Shown here in pieces: positions 1 to 8,159 of a DNA stretch of 64,000 nucleotides (positions are counted from its first letter, which is position 1; each line of letters starts with the position of its first letter). The stretch covers positions 1 through 64,000 of the forward strand of contig UQMK01000001.1 in assembly GCA_900542085.1 (NCBI GenBank), given 5' to 3'. The DNA is from an uncultured Collinsella sp. Its GTDB lineage: Bacteria > Actinomycetota > Coriobacteriia > Coriobacteriales > Coriobacteriaceae. The notes beneath the pieces were generated by a model. The model worked only from the letters and a program-made list of their open reading frames with translations, made no database searches and was not told where the DNA came from. The position numbers and the translations under genes were made by a program.

Positions 1-70
1 CCCGCCGAAGGCGAGACTTCGTTTCAGCGAAATCCCACCAGACAAAAGCACGGCCGCAGCAGAGCAAGCC

Positions 71-142
71 GTCGGAACAGAAGAAACCCCCGCGCGACCT
101 TTGCGAAGCAAGGGGGAGCGCGGGGGTTTCTTCTGTTCCGAC
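71..142 (-). terminator. Long-stem intrinsic terminator downstream of prs
   Basis: A perfect 25-bp inverted repeat (71-95 and 118-142) surrounds a 22-nt loop. Read on the minus strand it lies 31 bases past the prs stop codon, and the stem itself ends in pyrimidine-rich sequence. The symmetry means it could also stop transcription arriving from the left. Confidence 0.8.
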
Positions 143-173
143 GGCGATGCGCCGGGTTGCAAGGACGATGCGA

Positions 174-1160
174 CTACAGCGCGAAGTCGCCGCCGACGAG
201 CGTGGAGACGGGCTCCTCGTGGTAAACGGCGGAGATGGCCTGAGCGAACTCCTCGGCGACCGAGATGGTCTTAATCTTGCCGCCGACCTCGACGGGGATG
301 GCGTCGGTGACGACGCACTCGACGATCGGGGCGTCGTTCAGGCGCTCGATGGCCGGACCGGAGAAGATGCCGTGGGTGGCGCAGACGTAGATGTCGCCAG
401 CGCCCATGGCCTTGAGCTCCTTGACGTTGGCGCACAGGGTGCCAGCGGTGTCGATCATGTCGTCATTGATGACGCAGGTCTTGCCCTTGATGTCACCGAT
501 GATGCCCATGACCTCGGCGGCGTTGTGGCGCGGACGGCCCTTGTGGGCGATGGCCAGGTCGCAGCCGAGCATGTCGGACAGCTTCTTGGCGGCCTTGGCA
601 CGACCCACGTCGGGGGAGACGACGACCAGGTTGTCGGTGTCGAAGTTCATGGCGTTGTAGTACTGGCCAAACAGCGGCAGTGCGGACAGGTGGTTGACCG
701 GGATATCAAAGAAGCCCTGGATCTGACCCTGGTGCAGGTCGAGGGTGATGATGCGGTCGACGCCGGCGCGCTCGAGCAGGTTGGCGACGAGGCGGGCGGT
801 GATGGGCTCGCGCGGACCGGCCTTGCGGTCCTGGCGGGCATAGCCGTAGTGGGTGATAACGGCGGTGATGGAGCGGGCGGATGCGCGCTTGGCAGCGTCG
901 GTGGCGATGAGCAGCTCCATGAGCATGTCGTTGACGTTGCCGCCGGCCACGGACTGAATCAGGAAGACGTCGGCGCCGCGGACGGTCTCGTCGTAGCGGG
1001 CGTAAATCTCACCATTGGCGAACTGCTTTAGCGTAAGGCCCGAAAGCTCGACCCCAAGGTACTCAGCGATCTTCTGAGCGAGGGGACGGTTGGAGGAACC
1101 GGAATACACGCGGATGGACTTGCGCATATTCTCCGACTTCTCGGGATCATTAATCGGCAT
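174..1160 (-). CDS. prs: Ribose-phosphate pyrophosphokinase (PRPP synthetase)
   Basis: This 328-residue cytoplasmic enzyme makes PRPP from ribose 5-phosphate and ATP for purine, pyrimidine, NAD, His and Trp synthesis. The flexible-loop signature YGYARQDRKAGPREPI and the PRPP-binding segment DDMIDTAGT are both present, and the length fits the family. The ATG at 1160 is preceded by an AGGAGA ribosome-binding site. It lies downstream of glmU on the same strand, but a terminator-like hairpin at 1304-1338 separates them, so they may be transcribed separately. A long antisense reading frame over the same bases is a composition artefact. Confidence 0.97.
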   Translation of the reverse strand: MPINDPEKSENMRKSIRVYSGSSNRPLAQKIAEYLGVELSGLTLKQFANGEIYARYDETVRGADVFLIQSVAGGNVNDMLMELLIATDAAKRASARSITAVITHYGYARQDRKAGPREPITARLVANLLERAGVDRIITLDLHQGQIQGFFDIPVNHLSALPLFGQYYNAMNFDTDNLVVVSPDVGRAKAAKKLSDMLGCDLAIAHKGRPRHNAAEVMGIIGDIKGKTCVINDDMIDTAGTLCANVKELKAMGAGDIYVCATHGIFSGPAIERLNDAPIVECVVTDAIPVEVGGKIKTISVAEEFAQAISAVYHEEPVSTLVGGDFAL

Positions 1161-1303
1161 TACCCTTCTCCTTTATACATCGAATGCCATATAGATGCCT
1201 TGTTGCATTGTAACCGCGCGACGGGGCTTATTGAGTCTTGATAACGTCTTTACCGTCAACGGACACGAACCGACCACTCATCCGGTCGCGCAGGTCACGA
1301 TAG

Positions 1304-1338
1304 AAAAAGGAGCCGTCCCCATGGGAACAGCTCCTTTT
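1304..1338 (-). terminator. Intrinsic terminator after glmU
   Basis: An inverted repeat (AAAAAGGAGC / GCTCCTTTT) with a short loop is followed on the minus strand by a T-run, 16 bases beyond the glmU stop codon. It is the expected end of the glmU transcript, before prs. Confidence 0.75.
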
Positions 1339-1353
1339 GTGCTTGGTAAAACG

Positions 1354-2766
1354 TTATGCCTCGTCGTCCTCGTGCAGGCGGCGGCGGTAATCGGCGGCCC
1401 AGCCCTCAATATTTACCTGACGGGCGCGGCCCAGGCCGAGCGCGTCTGCCGGGACCGGCTCGGTGATGACGGAGCCGGCGGCAACGAGCGCGCCGTCGCC
1501 GATCTGAGCGGGTGCGACCATCATGGTGTCGGAACCGATGAAGGCGTCCTTGCCGATGACGGTCTTGTGCTTGTGAACGCCGTCGTAGTTGCAGGTGATG
1601 GAGCCCGCGCCCACGTTGACGCCGGAGCCCATGGTGGTGTCGCCGATGTAGGACAGGTGCGGAACCTTGGAGCCCTCGCCGATCGTGGACTTCTTGATCT
1701 CCACGTGCGTGCCGGCCTTGGAACCGTCGAGCATGTGGGTGCCCGGGCGCAGGTAGGCGCGCGGGCCGCAGTCGACGCCGTTCTCGATGACGGCCTCGAT
1801 GGCGATGGTCTCATCGATGGTGCAGCCGCTGCCGACGGTGGTGTCGGTGAGGCGGCTGTTGGGGCCGAGCTGGCACTCCTCGCCCACGGTGACGTGGCCG
1901 ATCAGGTGCGTTTGCGGCCACACGACGGTGTCGCGGCCGATAACGGCATCGGGGCCGATCCAGGCCTGCGTGGGATCGATGAAGGTAACGCCCTCGGCCA
2001 TCCAGTGCTCGTTGATGCGGTCGCGCGCGATGGCGGTGAGCTGCGCGAGCTGGATGCGGCTGTTGACGCCCAGGCCGTCGCGGTAGTCGTCACAGTGGAA
2101 GATGGAGACCGCCTGGCCGTGACCCTTGAGGATCTCGAGCATGTCGGGCAGGTAGTACTCGGACTGCGCGTTGTCGTTGCCGATCTCGTCGATATGCGCG
2201 GCAAGCTGAGCGCCGTCGAAGGCGTAGCAGCCGGCGTTGCACTCGAGCAACGTGGCGGCCTGCTCGGGCGTGCAGTCCTTCTGCTCGATGATGCGCTCAA
2301 TCTGGCCGTCGGCGCCCAGCTTGATGCGGCCGTAGCCGAAGGGGTCGGGCGGGGTCATGGTCATGACGGTGCAGGCGAGCTCGCCGGTAGCGACGGTCTG
2401 CGCGAACTTGGCGACGGTGTCGGCGGTGATGAGCGGCAGGTCGCCGTTGAGCACGACAACGGGGCCTTGCGCGATGCCGCAGGCCTCGAGTGCGACCTTT
2501 ACGGCGTGGCCGGTGCCCAGGCGCTCGGTCTGCTCGACGCACTCGACCTTGGTGGCGCTGTTGGCGTAGGCGCCGTCGATAAGGGCGCGCATCTCGTCGG
2601 TGTGGCTGCCGATGACGACCACGACGCGGCTGCAGCCGGCCTTGATGGTGGCGTCGACGATCCACTGGACCATGGGCTTGCCCAGGATCTTGTGCGAAAC
2701 CTTGCAGTGGTTCGACTTCATGCGGGTGCCCTCGCCGGCGGCGAGGATAATTGCGGTTGCGTCCAT
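1354..2766 (-). CDS. glmU: Bifunctional UDP-GlcNAc pyrophosphorylase / GlcN-1-P N-acetyltransferase
   Basis: This enzyme makes UDP-GlcNAc, the precursor of peptidoglycan and cell-wall polymers. The 470-residue protein has the N-terminal nucleotidyltransferase signature LAAGEGTRMKS and LNGDLPLI. Its C-terminal left-handed beta-helix has hexapeptide repeats, including GSGVNVGAGSITCNYDG and IGSDTMMVAPAQIGDGA. The start was placed at 2766, where the protein begins MDATAIILAAGEG behind an AGGAG site. The frame is open for 75 more codons upstream, but that extension has no resemblance to GlmU and is probably not translated. Confidence 0.96.
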   Translation of the reverse strand: MDATAIILAAGEGTRMKSNHCKVSHKILGKPMVQWIVDATIKAGCSRVVVVIGSHTDEMRALIDGAYANSATKVECVEQTERLGTGHAVKVALEACGIAQGPVVVLNGDLPLITADTVAKFAQTVATGELACTVMTMTPPDPFGYGRIKLGADGQIERIIEQKDCTPEQAATLLECNAGCYAFDGAQLAAHIDEIGNDNAQSEYYLPDMLEILKGHGQAVSIFHCDDYRDGLGVNSRIQLAQLTAIARDRINEHWMAEGVTFIDPTQAWIGPDAVIGRDTVVWPQTHLIGHVTVGEECQLGPNSRLTDTTVGSGCTIDETIAIEAVIENGVDCGPRAYLRPGTHMLDGSKAGTHVEIKKSTIGEGSKVPHLSYIGDTTMGSGVNVGAGSITCNYDGVHKHKTVIGKDAFIGSDTMMVAPAQIGDGALVAAGSVITEPVPADALGLGRARQVNIEGWAADYRRRLHEDDEA

Positions 2767-2950
2767 GTGATCTCCTGTTACGTTATAGAGACGTGTGTTT
2801 GGAAACGATACACGGCGCAATATGATACCGCAGGCATATGATGAGCGCGTAGCGATTGGCGCGTGACGGCCGATGTCGCTGCTGCCGGCGTGGTGTTTGC
2901 GCTGGCTGTGCGTGGCGGCGGCGCTGCGGCGTTGGCGTTTGAGCGAGAGG

Positions 2951-3850
2951 ATGGGGGTGCCTGTGGACATCATGCGAGAGGAATCGGGCAACGAACCCGT
3001 CGCGGCATTTTCGATGTCGCATCCGGCGGTGCCAGCGCTCTACATGGTGCTGACGCTGGGACTCACTATGTTCTCGATGCAGCCGGTGCTGATTGCGCTG
3101 TCGCTTGCGGGCGGGCTGGCGTACGGGTTTGCGACGCGCGGCGCCGCGCGCGCGTTGGGGGCGCTTCGCTGGCAGCTGCCGGTGATTTTGATCATCGCGG
3201 TGCTCAATCCGCTGTTTAGCGCCTCGGGCTCGACGGAGCTGTTCCGTATTGGCATGCGTGCGGTGTATCTGGAGAGCATGGTTTACGGCCTGTGCATGGG
3301 CGGGCTGTTTGTGGCGAGCGTGCTGTGGTTTGAGGCCGCGGCATCGATGCTTGGGTACGACAAGGTGCTTGCGCTTTTGGGTAACGCCGCGCCGGTGATC
3401 GCGCTCATGATCTCGATGTGCATGCGGCTTATCCCGCAGTTTTTGCGCCGCGGTCGTACGGTGCTGGCGGTGCAGGATGCGATTGATGTGCCTGGCCGCG
3501 CGCCGGCCGACCCCGTGCGCTCGCGCCTGCGGGCATCGAGCGTGTTGATGGGCTGGGGCATGGAAGATTCGCTGGAGCGCGCGGACGCTATGCGCTCCCG
3601 TGGGTGGGGCGCCGCGACACGCCGCACGACGTACGCGCGGTATCGGCTGGGGCGCGGCGATGTTGCCGCGCTGGTTGGGCTTGCGCTGTTTGGCGTGGCC
3701 ACGACGGCAGTGGCGTGGACCGCGATGGCGCAGTATTCGTTTTACCCGCAACTTTCGGTGCCGGCGCCGTGGCTGGGCTATGTCGTATATGCGGCCTGGA
3801 TGGCGCTGCCCTGCGTGCTGTACGCGATTGACGAGAAGAGGTTTGGCTGA
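2951..3850 (+). CDS. ecfT: ECF transporter transmembrane component (EcfT)
   Basis: This is an integral membrane protein of about 299 residues with several hydrophobic segments, and it ends in the EcfT/CbiQ pattern. Two short Ala-Arg-Gly coupling-helix-like motifs are visible, around ERADAMRSRGWG and the preceding RLIPQFLRRGR. It links the S-component to the ATPases in an energy-coupling-factor importer. Its stop codon overlaps the ATPase start by one base, so the two are cotranslated. The start is uncertain: ATG 2951, GTG 2963 (behind a G-rich run) and ATG 2972 are all possible, and the frame is open further upstream to 2873. Confidence 0.85.
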   Translation: MGVPVDIMREESGNEPVAAFSMSHPAVPALYMVLTLGLTMFSMQPVLIALSLAGGLAYGFATRGAARALGALRWQLPVILIIAVLNPLFSASGSTELFRIGMRAVYLESMVYGLCMGGLFVASVLWFEAAASMLGYDKVLALLGNAAPVIALMISMCMRLIPQFLRRGRTVLAVQDAIDVPGRAPADPVRSRLRASSVLMGWGMEDSLERADAMRSRGWGAATRRTTYARYRLGRGDVAALVGLALFGVATTAVAWTAMAQYSFYPQLSVPAPWLGYVVYAAWMALPCVLYAIDEKRFG

Positions 3851-5493
3851 TGGCTCGGTTGGATAGCTGCTCGGTAACGGGCGTGGCGTGCGGCTCTGAT
3901 GTACCCGCGATTGAGGTACGGGGCCTGAGCTTTACCTACCCCGGGGCTGAGGCGCTGGTGCTCGACGGGCTCGACTGGTCTGTCCCCCAAGGTGCGTTTG
4001 CACTGCTCGTTGGCGGTACCGGGTCGGGTAAGTCGACGTTGCTCTCGTTGCTCAAACCCGAGATTTCGCCGGCGGGCGAATGCACTGGCGAGCTGTGCGT
4101 GCTGGGCGAGAGCGTTGCCGATATGGACGTTCGGGCGTCTGCGGAGCGCGTGGGCTATGTGTTTCAGGACCCCGAGAACCAGATCGTGTGCGAAACCGTG
4201 TGGCACGAGATGGCGTTTGGCCTGGAAAACTTAGGCATGTCGCGCGACGAGATGCGCCGTCGCGTGGCCGAGACCAGCTATTTCTTTGGGTTGGAGGATT
4301 GGCTCCACCGCGACACCGATACGCTTTCGGGCGGACGCAAACAGCTGCTGTCGCTGGCGGCTGTGCTGGCGTTGCGCCCGCGCGTGCTGCTGCTCGACGA
4401 GCCCACGTCCCAACTGGATCCCGTTGCCGAGAAGAGTTTTCTGCATGCGCTGTTTCGCGTGAATCGCGAGTTGGGTTGCACGGTTGTTGTGGCAACGCAC
4501 CAGCCGCGCCCGATGCTCGAATACGCGACGTGCGCGTACCGGATTGAGGACGGACGCGTGTGCGAGGTGGCTGACATTGCCTCCCTGGGGCACCGTGAAG
4601 AGCTGTTTTCTGACGAGGTGTCGGGGTGGGGTGCCTCGCGGCGTGCAAAAAACGGAGTTTTCAGCAGCGCCAGCGGCCAGCTGGGCTCTTTGGACCCGCG
4701 CACGGGCGCTCCGGGTGCAGAAAAAGGGCTGAAATCGGACAAATCGGGTGAATTTGAGGCGCAAATACTGCCGCAAGACGACTCGGGGGCGTCATCGCGT
4801 GCCGGTGGATGCCGAATACTCCCAAAAATGCACGCCGGGTCGGCCACCACCCTGGCAGGGAGCTGGTTTCGCTACGATCGGGCGTCCGGCTGGGTGCTGC
4901 GTGGGCTCGATGCGTCGTTTTCGGCAGGCGCGGTGCATGCGGTTGTTGGCGGCAACGGCTGCGGCAAGTCGACAATGCTTTCGGTGCTGGCCAAGACGGT
5001 CAAGTTGCAGCGTGGTCGTATGGTGCGCGCGGCGGCCTCGGCTGCACTGCTGCCTCAGAATCCCAAGGCGTTGCTGGTTGCCGAGACGGTGCGCGATGAG
5101 CTGATGGAATGGGCTTCGACCTGCGGATATGACGAGGCTGTGGCGCGGGAGCGCGCGGCGAGCCTGGGGCTGTCGGGCCTGGATGGGCGCCACCCGTACG
5201 ATCTTTCGGGCGGACAACGTCAACTGCTTGCGTTGGCAAAGCTGCTCCTGATTGGCCCCGAGCTGCTATTGCTCGATGAGCCCACCAAGGGTTTGGACCT
5301 GGCCAGTCGCCGCATCATCGCTCGCGCCCTGCGTGACCATGCAGAGGCTGGCGGCACCGTCATCATGGCCACGCACGATCTGGATTTTGCCGAGCAGGTT
5401 GCCGATGACATTGCCATGATGTTCGACGGTGAGATTGCCTGCATGGAGCCGCCGACCGACTTTTTTGCCGACAACGTGTTCTACAGGGCGTGA
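3850..5493 (+). CDS. ECF transporter ATPase with two fused ABC domains
   Basis: One 547-residue polypeptide carries both ATPase domains of an ECF importer. Domain 1 (about residues 20-240) has Walker A GGTGSGKST, signature LSGGRKQ and Walker B LLLDEPTSQLD. Domain 2 (about 335-547) has GGNGCGKST, LSGGQRQ and LLLDEPTKGLD. In many bacteria EcfA and EcfA' are separate genes. The linker of roughly 90 residues between the domains (about 4620-4860) is Ser/Gly/Lys-rich, and its DNA is noticeably richer in A than the flanks, as if sequence had been inserted. The S-component gene follows after four bases. Confidence 0.92.
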   Translation: MARLDSCSVTGVACGSDVPAIEVRGLSFTYPGAEALVLDGLDWSVPQGAFALLVGGTGSGKSTLLSLLKPEISPAGECTGELCVLGESVADMDVRASAERVGYVFQDPENQIVCETVWHEMAFGLENLGMSRDEMRRRVAETSYFFGLEDWLHRDTDTLSGGRKQLLSLAAVLALRPRVLLLDEPTSQLDPVAEKSFLHALFRVNRELGCTVVVATHQPRPMLEYATCAYRIEDGRVCEVADIASLGHREELFSDEVSGWGASRRAKNGVFSSASGQLGSLDPRTGAPGAEKGLKSDKSGEFEAQILPQDDSGASSRAGGCRILPKMHAGSATTLAGSWFRYDRASGWVLRGLDASFSAGAVHAVVGGNGCGKSTMLSVLAKTVKLQRGRMVRAAASAALLPQNPKALLVAETVRDELMEWASTCGYDEAVARERAASLGLSGLDGRHPYDLSGGQRQLLALAKLLLIGPELLLLDEPTKGLDLASRRIIARALRDHAEAGGTVIMATHDLDFAEQVADDIAMMFDGEIACMEPPTDFFADNVFYRA

Positions 5494-5497
5494 TGGG

Positions 5498-6211
5498 ATG
5501 ACGGATTATCGCGTCTCGCGCCTACTAGCAAAACTGGAGATTCCACTGCTGCTGGCGGTGCCGGCGGTAATGGCCGCGGCGTTGCTGGCGGGCGTTGAGC
5601 AGGCGGCGCTTGCCATGCTTGTCGTGGTGGCGCTGGTGCTTGCGTTGTTCTTTGCGGGCTACGAGGCGTCGCGACCGGGCCTGCGCCAGATTATGCCAAC
5701 GCTGGTTTTGGCGGCGTTGGCCGCGGCGGGGCGCATCTTGTTTGGCCCCATTCCCGACTTTAAACCCGTGAGTGCCATCGCCATTATCGCCGGGGCGACG
5801 CTCGGTCGTCGTAACGGCTTTATGGTCGGTGCGCTGGCGGCGCTGACCAGCAACTTCTTTTTTGGACAGGGCATGTGGACGCCATGGCAGATGTATGCCT
5901 GGGGCCTGGTTGGCTATGTTGGCGGCGCGCTGGCGTATGCGGGCGCGTTCGACCGTGCGGATGGAACCGTGCGCATGCCGGCGCTGATGGCGTACGGTTT
6001 TGCATCGGGCCTGCTCTACGGCGTGGTAATCAACGCCTACGACATCATCGGTTTTGTGCAGCCGCTCACGTGGGCGGGCGCCGTGGCGCGTCTTGCCACG
6101 GCAGTGCCGTTCGATATCACACACGGCCTTGCGACCTGCGTGTTCTTAGCCGCCCTGTACAGGCCCTGGTGTCGACGGATCAACCGCGTCGTCGTGAAGT
6201 ACGGACTGTAG
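5498..6211 (+). CDS. ECF transporter substrate-binding (S) component
   Basis: This hydrophobic protein of 237 residues with about six membrane segments is the third gene of the T-A-S operon, so it should be the substrate-specific subunit. The conserved-looking segment FFFGQGMWTPWQMYAW resembles a group of S-components whose characterised members include cobalamin transporters. That substrate is a weak inference, and no cobalamin or thiamine riboswitch is recognisable upstream of the operon. The ATG at 5498 has a GGGCGTGATGGG stretch before it and fits the tight operon spacing; a longer frame from 5429 would overlap the ATPase gene. Confidence 0.8.
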   Translation: MTDYRVSRLLAKLEIPLLLAVPAVMAAALLAGVEQAALAMLVVVALVLALFFAGYEASRPGLRQIMPTLVLAALAAAGRILFGPIPDFKPVSAIAIIAGATLGRRNGFMVGALAALTSNFFFGQGMWTPWQMYAWGLVGYVGGALAYAGAFDRADGTVRMPALMAYGFASGLLYGVVINAYDIIGFVQPLTWAGAVARLATAVPFDITHGLATCVFLAALYRPWCRRINRVVVKYGL

Positions 6212-6235
6212 GGCTGGTTGCGTTCCCTTACGAAC

Positions 6236-6298
6236 TTGCGGTGGAATAGTTCTCGTTTTTGGCTATTTGCTGCCCAAACAGGAACTATTTCACCGCAA
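6236..6298. repeat. Hairpin element between convergent genes
   Basis: Seventeen-base inverted arms (6236-6252 and 6282-6298, one G/T wobble) enclose a 29-base loop. The loop also has partly complementary ends (GTTTTTGGC versus GCCCAAAC). The element sits between the convergent ECF and exonuclease genes, where it could end transcription on both strands or be a dispersed repeat. Confidence 0.6.
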
Positions 6299-6358
6299 CT
6301 TATAGGGAGAGAGGGGTTGCATGATCTGTTTCCCTCCGTCCCCAGGGGGTCAGTTGGG

Positions 6359-7177
6359 CTAGAGCTCTAGCGTAAGGGTGACGGGGCAGTGGTCACTGCC
6401 AAAGATGTCGCCGCGGATGCCGGCGTCGCGCACATTGCCGGCGATTGCGTCGCTCACCAGGAAGTAATCGATGCGCCAGCCGGCGTTGTTCTTGCGGGCA
6501 TTAAAGCGGTAGCTCCACCAGCTGTAGACGCCCTCGACGTCGGGGTTTGCCGCGCGCCAGGTATCGGTAAAACCGGCGTCGAGCAGCTCGGTAAACTTAC
6601 CGCGCTCCTCGTCCGAAAATCCTGCGTTGCCGCGGTTGGACTTGGGGTTCTTAAGGTCGATTTCCTCGTGCGCCACGTTAAAGTCGCCGCAGGTCACCAC
6701 AGGCTTGCCGGTCTCGTGCTCAAGCGCGCTCAAAAAGCCGCGATAGGCATCGTCCCAGGCCATGCGCACATCGATGCGCGCGAGCTCATTTTGGGCGTTG
6801 GGCGTATAGACGTCGACAAACCAAAACTTTTCGAACTCGAGCGCGCAGACGCGGCCCTCGGTCGCGGCCTGCGCCACGAGCTCTGCCGTCTCGCCCTCGC
6901 TAGCGTAGGGTAGCAGCGCATCGGCGTGCAGTGTGCGCAGCGGTTCCTGGCGGCTAAAGACCGCAGTGCCCGAATAGCCTTTGCGCTCGGCGTAGCTCCA
7001 GGTTTGGTGATAGCCGGGCAGGTCGATATCAGCCTGCCCCTCCTGCAGCTTGGTCTCCTGCAGCGCCAGGATATCGACATTGAGTTCCTGCGCGATTTGA
7101 ATAAAGCTTGGGTCCTTTTTGAGCACGGCGCGCAGGCCGTTGACGTTCCACGAGGCGAAAGTGTAAGTCTGAGGCAT
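6359..7177 (-). CDS. xth: Exodeoxyribonuclease III / AP endonuclease
   Basis: This 272-residue member of the endonuclease/exonuclease/phosphatase fold cleaves abasic sites and trims 3' ends in base-excision repair. Active-site landmarks appear in the expected order: SWNVNGLRA near the N-terminus, LQETKLQ with the metal-binding Glu, GDFNVAHEEIDL, and the C-terminal SDHCPV with the catalytic His. The ATG at 7177 is preceded by AAAGGA on the minus strand. It is a stand-alone gene convergent with the ECF operon and divergent from the sirtuin gene. Confidence 0.95.
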   Translation of the reverse strand: MPQTYTFASWNVNGLRAVLKKDPSFIQIAQELNVDILALQETKLQEGQADIDLPGYHQTWSYAERKGYSGTAVFSRQEPLRTLHADALLPYASEGETAELVAQAATEGRVCALEFEKFWFVDVYTPNAQNELARIDVRMAWDDAYRGFLSALEHETGKPVVTCGDFNVAHEEIDLKNPKSNRGNAGFSDEERGKFTELLDAGFTDTWRAANPDVEGVYSWWSYRFNARKNNAGWRIDYFLVSDAIAGNVRDAGIRGDIFGSDHCPVTLTLEL

Positions 7178-7312
7178 GGTGTCCTTTCGACGGGGTTTGC
7201 AGGCTTAAGATTAGCGCAACAGGGGCGGGGTGGGCTCCGCGCGTGCTGACCCAAAGGCTGCATGCCGGGATGTCGCCCGACGCTGCCCGACCAACAAGGA
7301 CGGAGGACTCAT

Positions 7313-8065
7313 ATGACGCAGGCGATATCGGACCCCAAGCAGGCCTCCGCCGCACTGGCGGAGCTGTTCGGTACCCACAAGCGTGTGGTGTTCTTTGGCG
7401 GCGCCGGTGTTTCCACGGCGAGCGGCATCCCCGATTTCCGCAGCGTGGACGGCCTGTATCACCAGCAGTTTGCCTATCCGCCCGAGACCATGCTCTCGCA
7501 TAGCTTTTATGAGGCGCATCCGGCCGAGTTCTTCGACTTCTACCGCACCAAGATGATCGCGCTTGGCGCCAAGCCCAACCGCTGCCACACCAAGCTGGCC
7601 GAGCTGGAGCGCGCCGGCAAGCTAAATGCCGTGGTGACGCAAAATATCGACGGCCTGCATCAGATGGCCGGCTCGCAGCGCGTGTTCGAGCTGCACGGAT
7701 CGGTCCATCGCAACATTTGCCAGTCGTGCGGCGCGGTCTATAGCGCCGAGTGGATTTGCTCGCGCGAGCACGAGGACGCCGCGGGCGTGCCCGTGTGTCC
7801 TGCGTGCGGCGGGCGCATTAAGCCCGATGTGGTGCTCTACGAGGAGCCGCTCGATGAGCGTGTGCTGACCGGCGCCGTTGCCGCCATCGCCGCGGCCGAT
7901 GCCCTCATTGTGGGCGGGACCTCGCTCGTAGTGTATCCGGCGGCGGGCCTTACGCGCTACTTTACCGGCGATACGCTGGCCATTTGCAATCTTGCTCCCA
8001 CCGATCAGGATGCAAATGCCGACCTGCTGATTTCTTGCGACATCGCGGCCGCGTTTGCGTTCTAG
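7313..8065 (+). CDS. cobB: NAD-dependent protein deacylase (sirtuin)
   Basis: This 250-residue SIR2-family protein removes acyl groups from lysines using NAD. The NAD-binding motif GAGVSTASGIPDFRS lies near residue 27. TQNIDGLHQMAG and the catalytic His in ELHGSVHR follow, then two Cys pairs (CQSC and CPAC) for a structural zinc, and GGTSLVVYPAAGL. The start at 7313 is fixed by GGAGG eight bases upstream. It is followed closely by folP-folK on the same strand, but no functional link is evident. Confidence 0.95.
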   Translation: MTQAISDPKQASAALAELFGTHKRVVFFGGAGVSTASGIPDFRSVDGLYHQQFAYPPETMLSHSFYEAHPAEFFDFYRTKMIALGAKPNRCHTKLAELERAGKLNAVVTQNIDGLHQMAGSQRVFELHGSVHRNICQSCGAVYSAEWICSREHEDAAGVPVCPACGGRIKPDVVLYEEPLDERVLTGAVAAIAAADALIVGGTSLVVYPAAGLTRYFTGDTLAICNLAPTDQDANADLLISCDIAAAFAF

Positions 8066-8159
8066 CCCGTGTGCGCGGATACAATAGAAAGACTGATTGC
8101 AAAGCGACCCCGCCGCCTGCGCCCGAGCGCGGCGGCGCGGGCATTTTAGGAGGATGTTC

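Noticed and set aside
147..1031. Long open frame antisense to prs
   Set aside because: It lies entirely over a strongly conserved enzyme gene and its translation is Gly/Asp/Val-rich without motifs, as expected from GC-biased codon use.
2767..2950. Cobalamin or thiamine riboswitch before the ECF operon
   Set aside because: No conserved box of either class is recognisable in the 184 bases.
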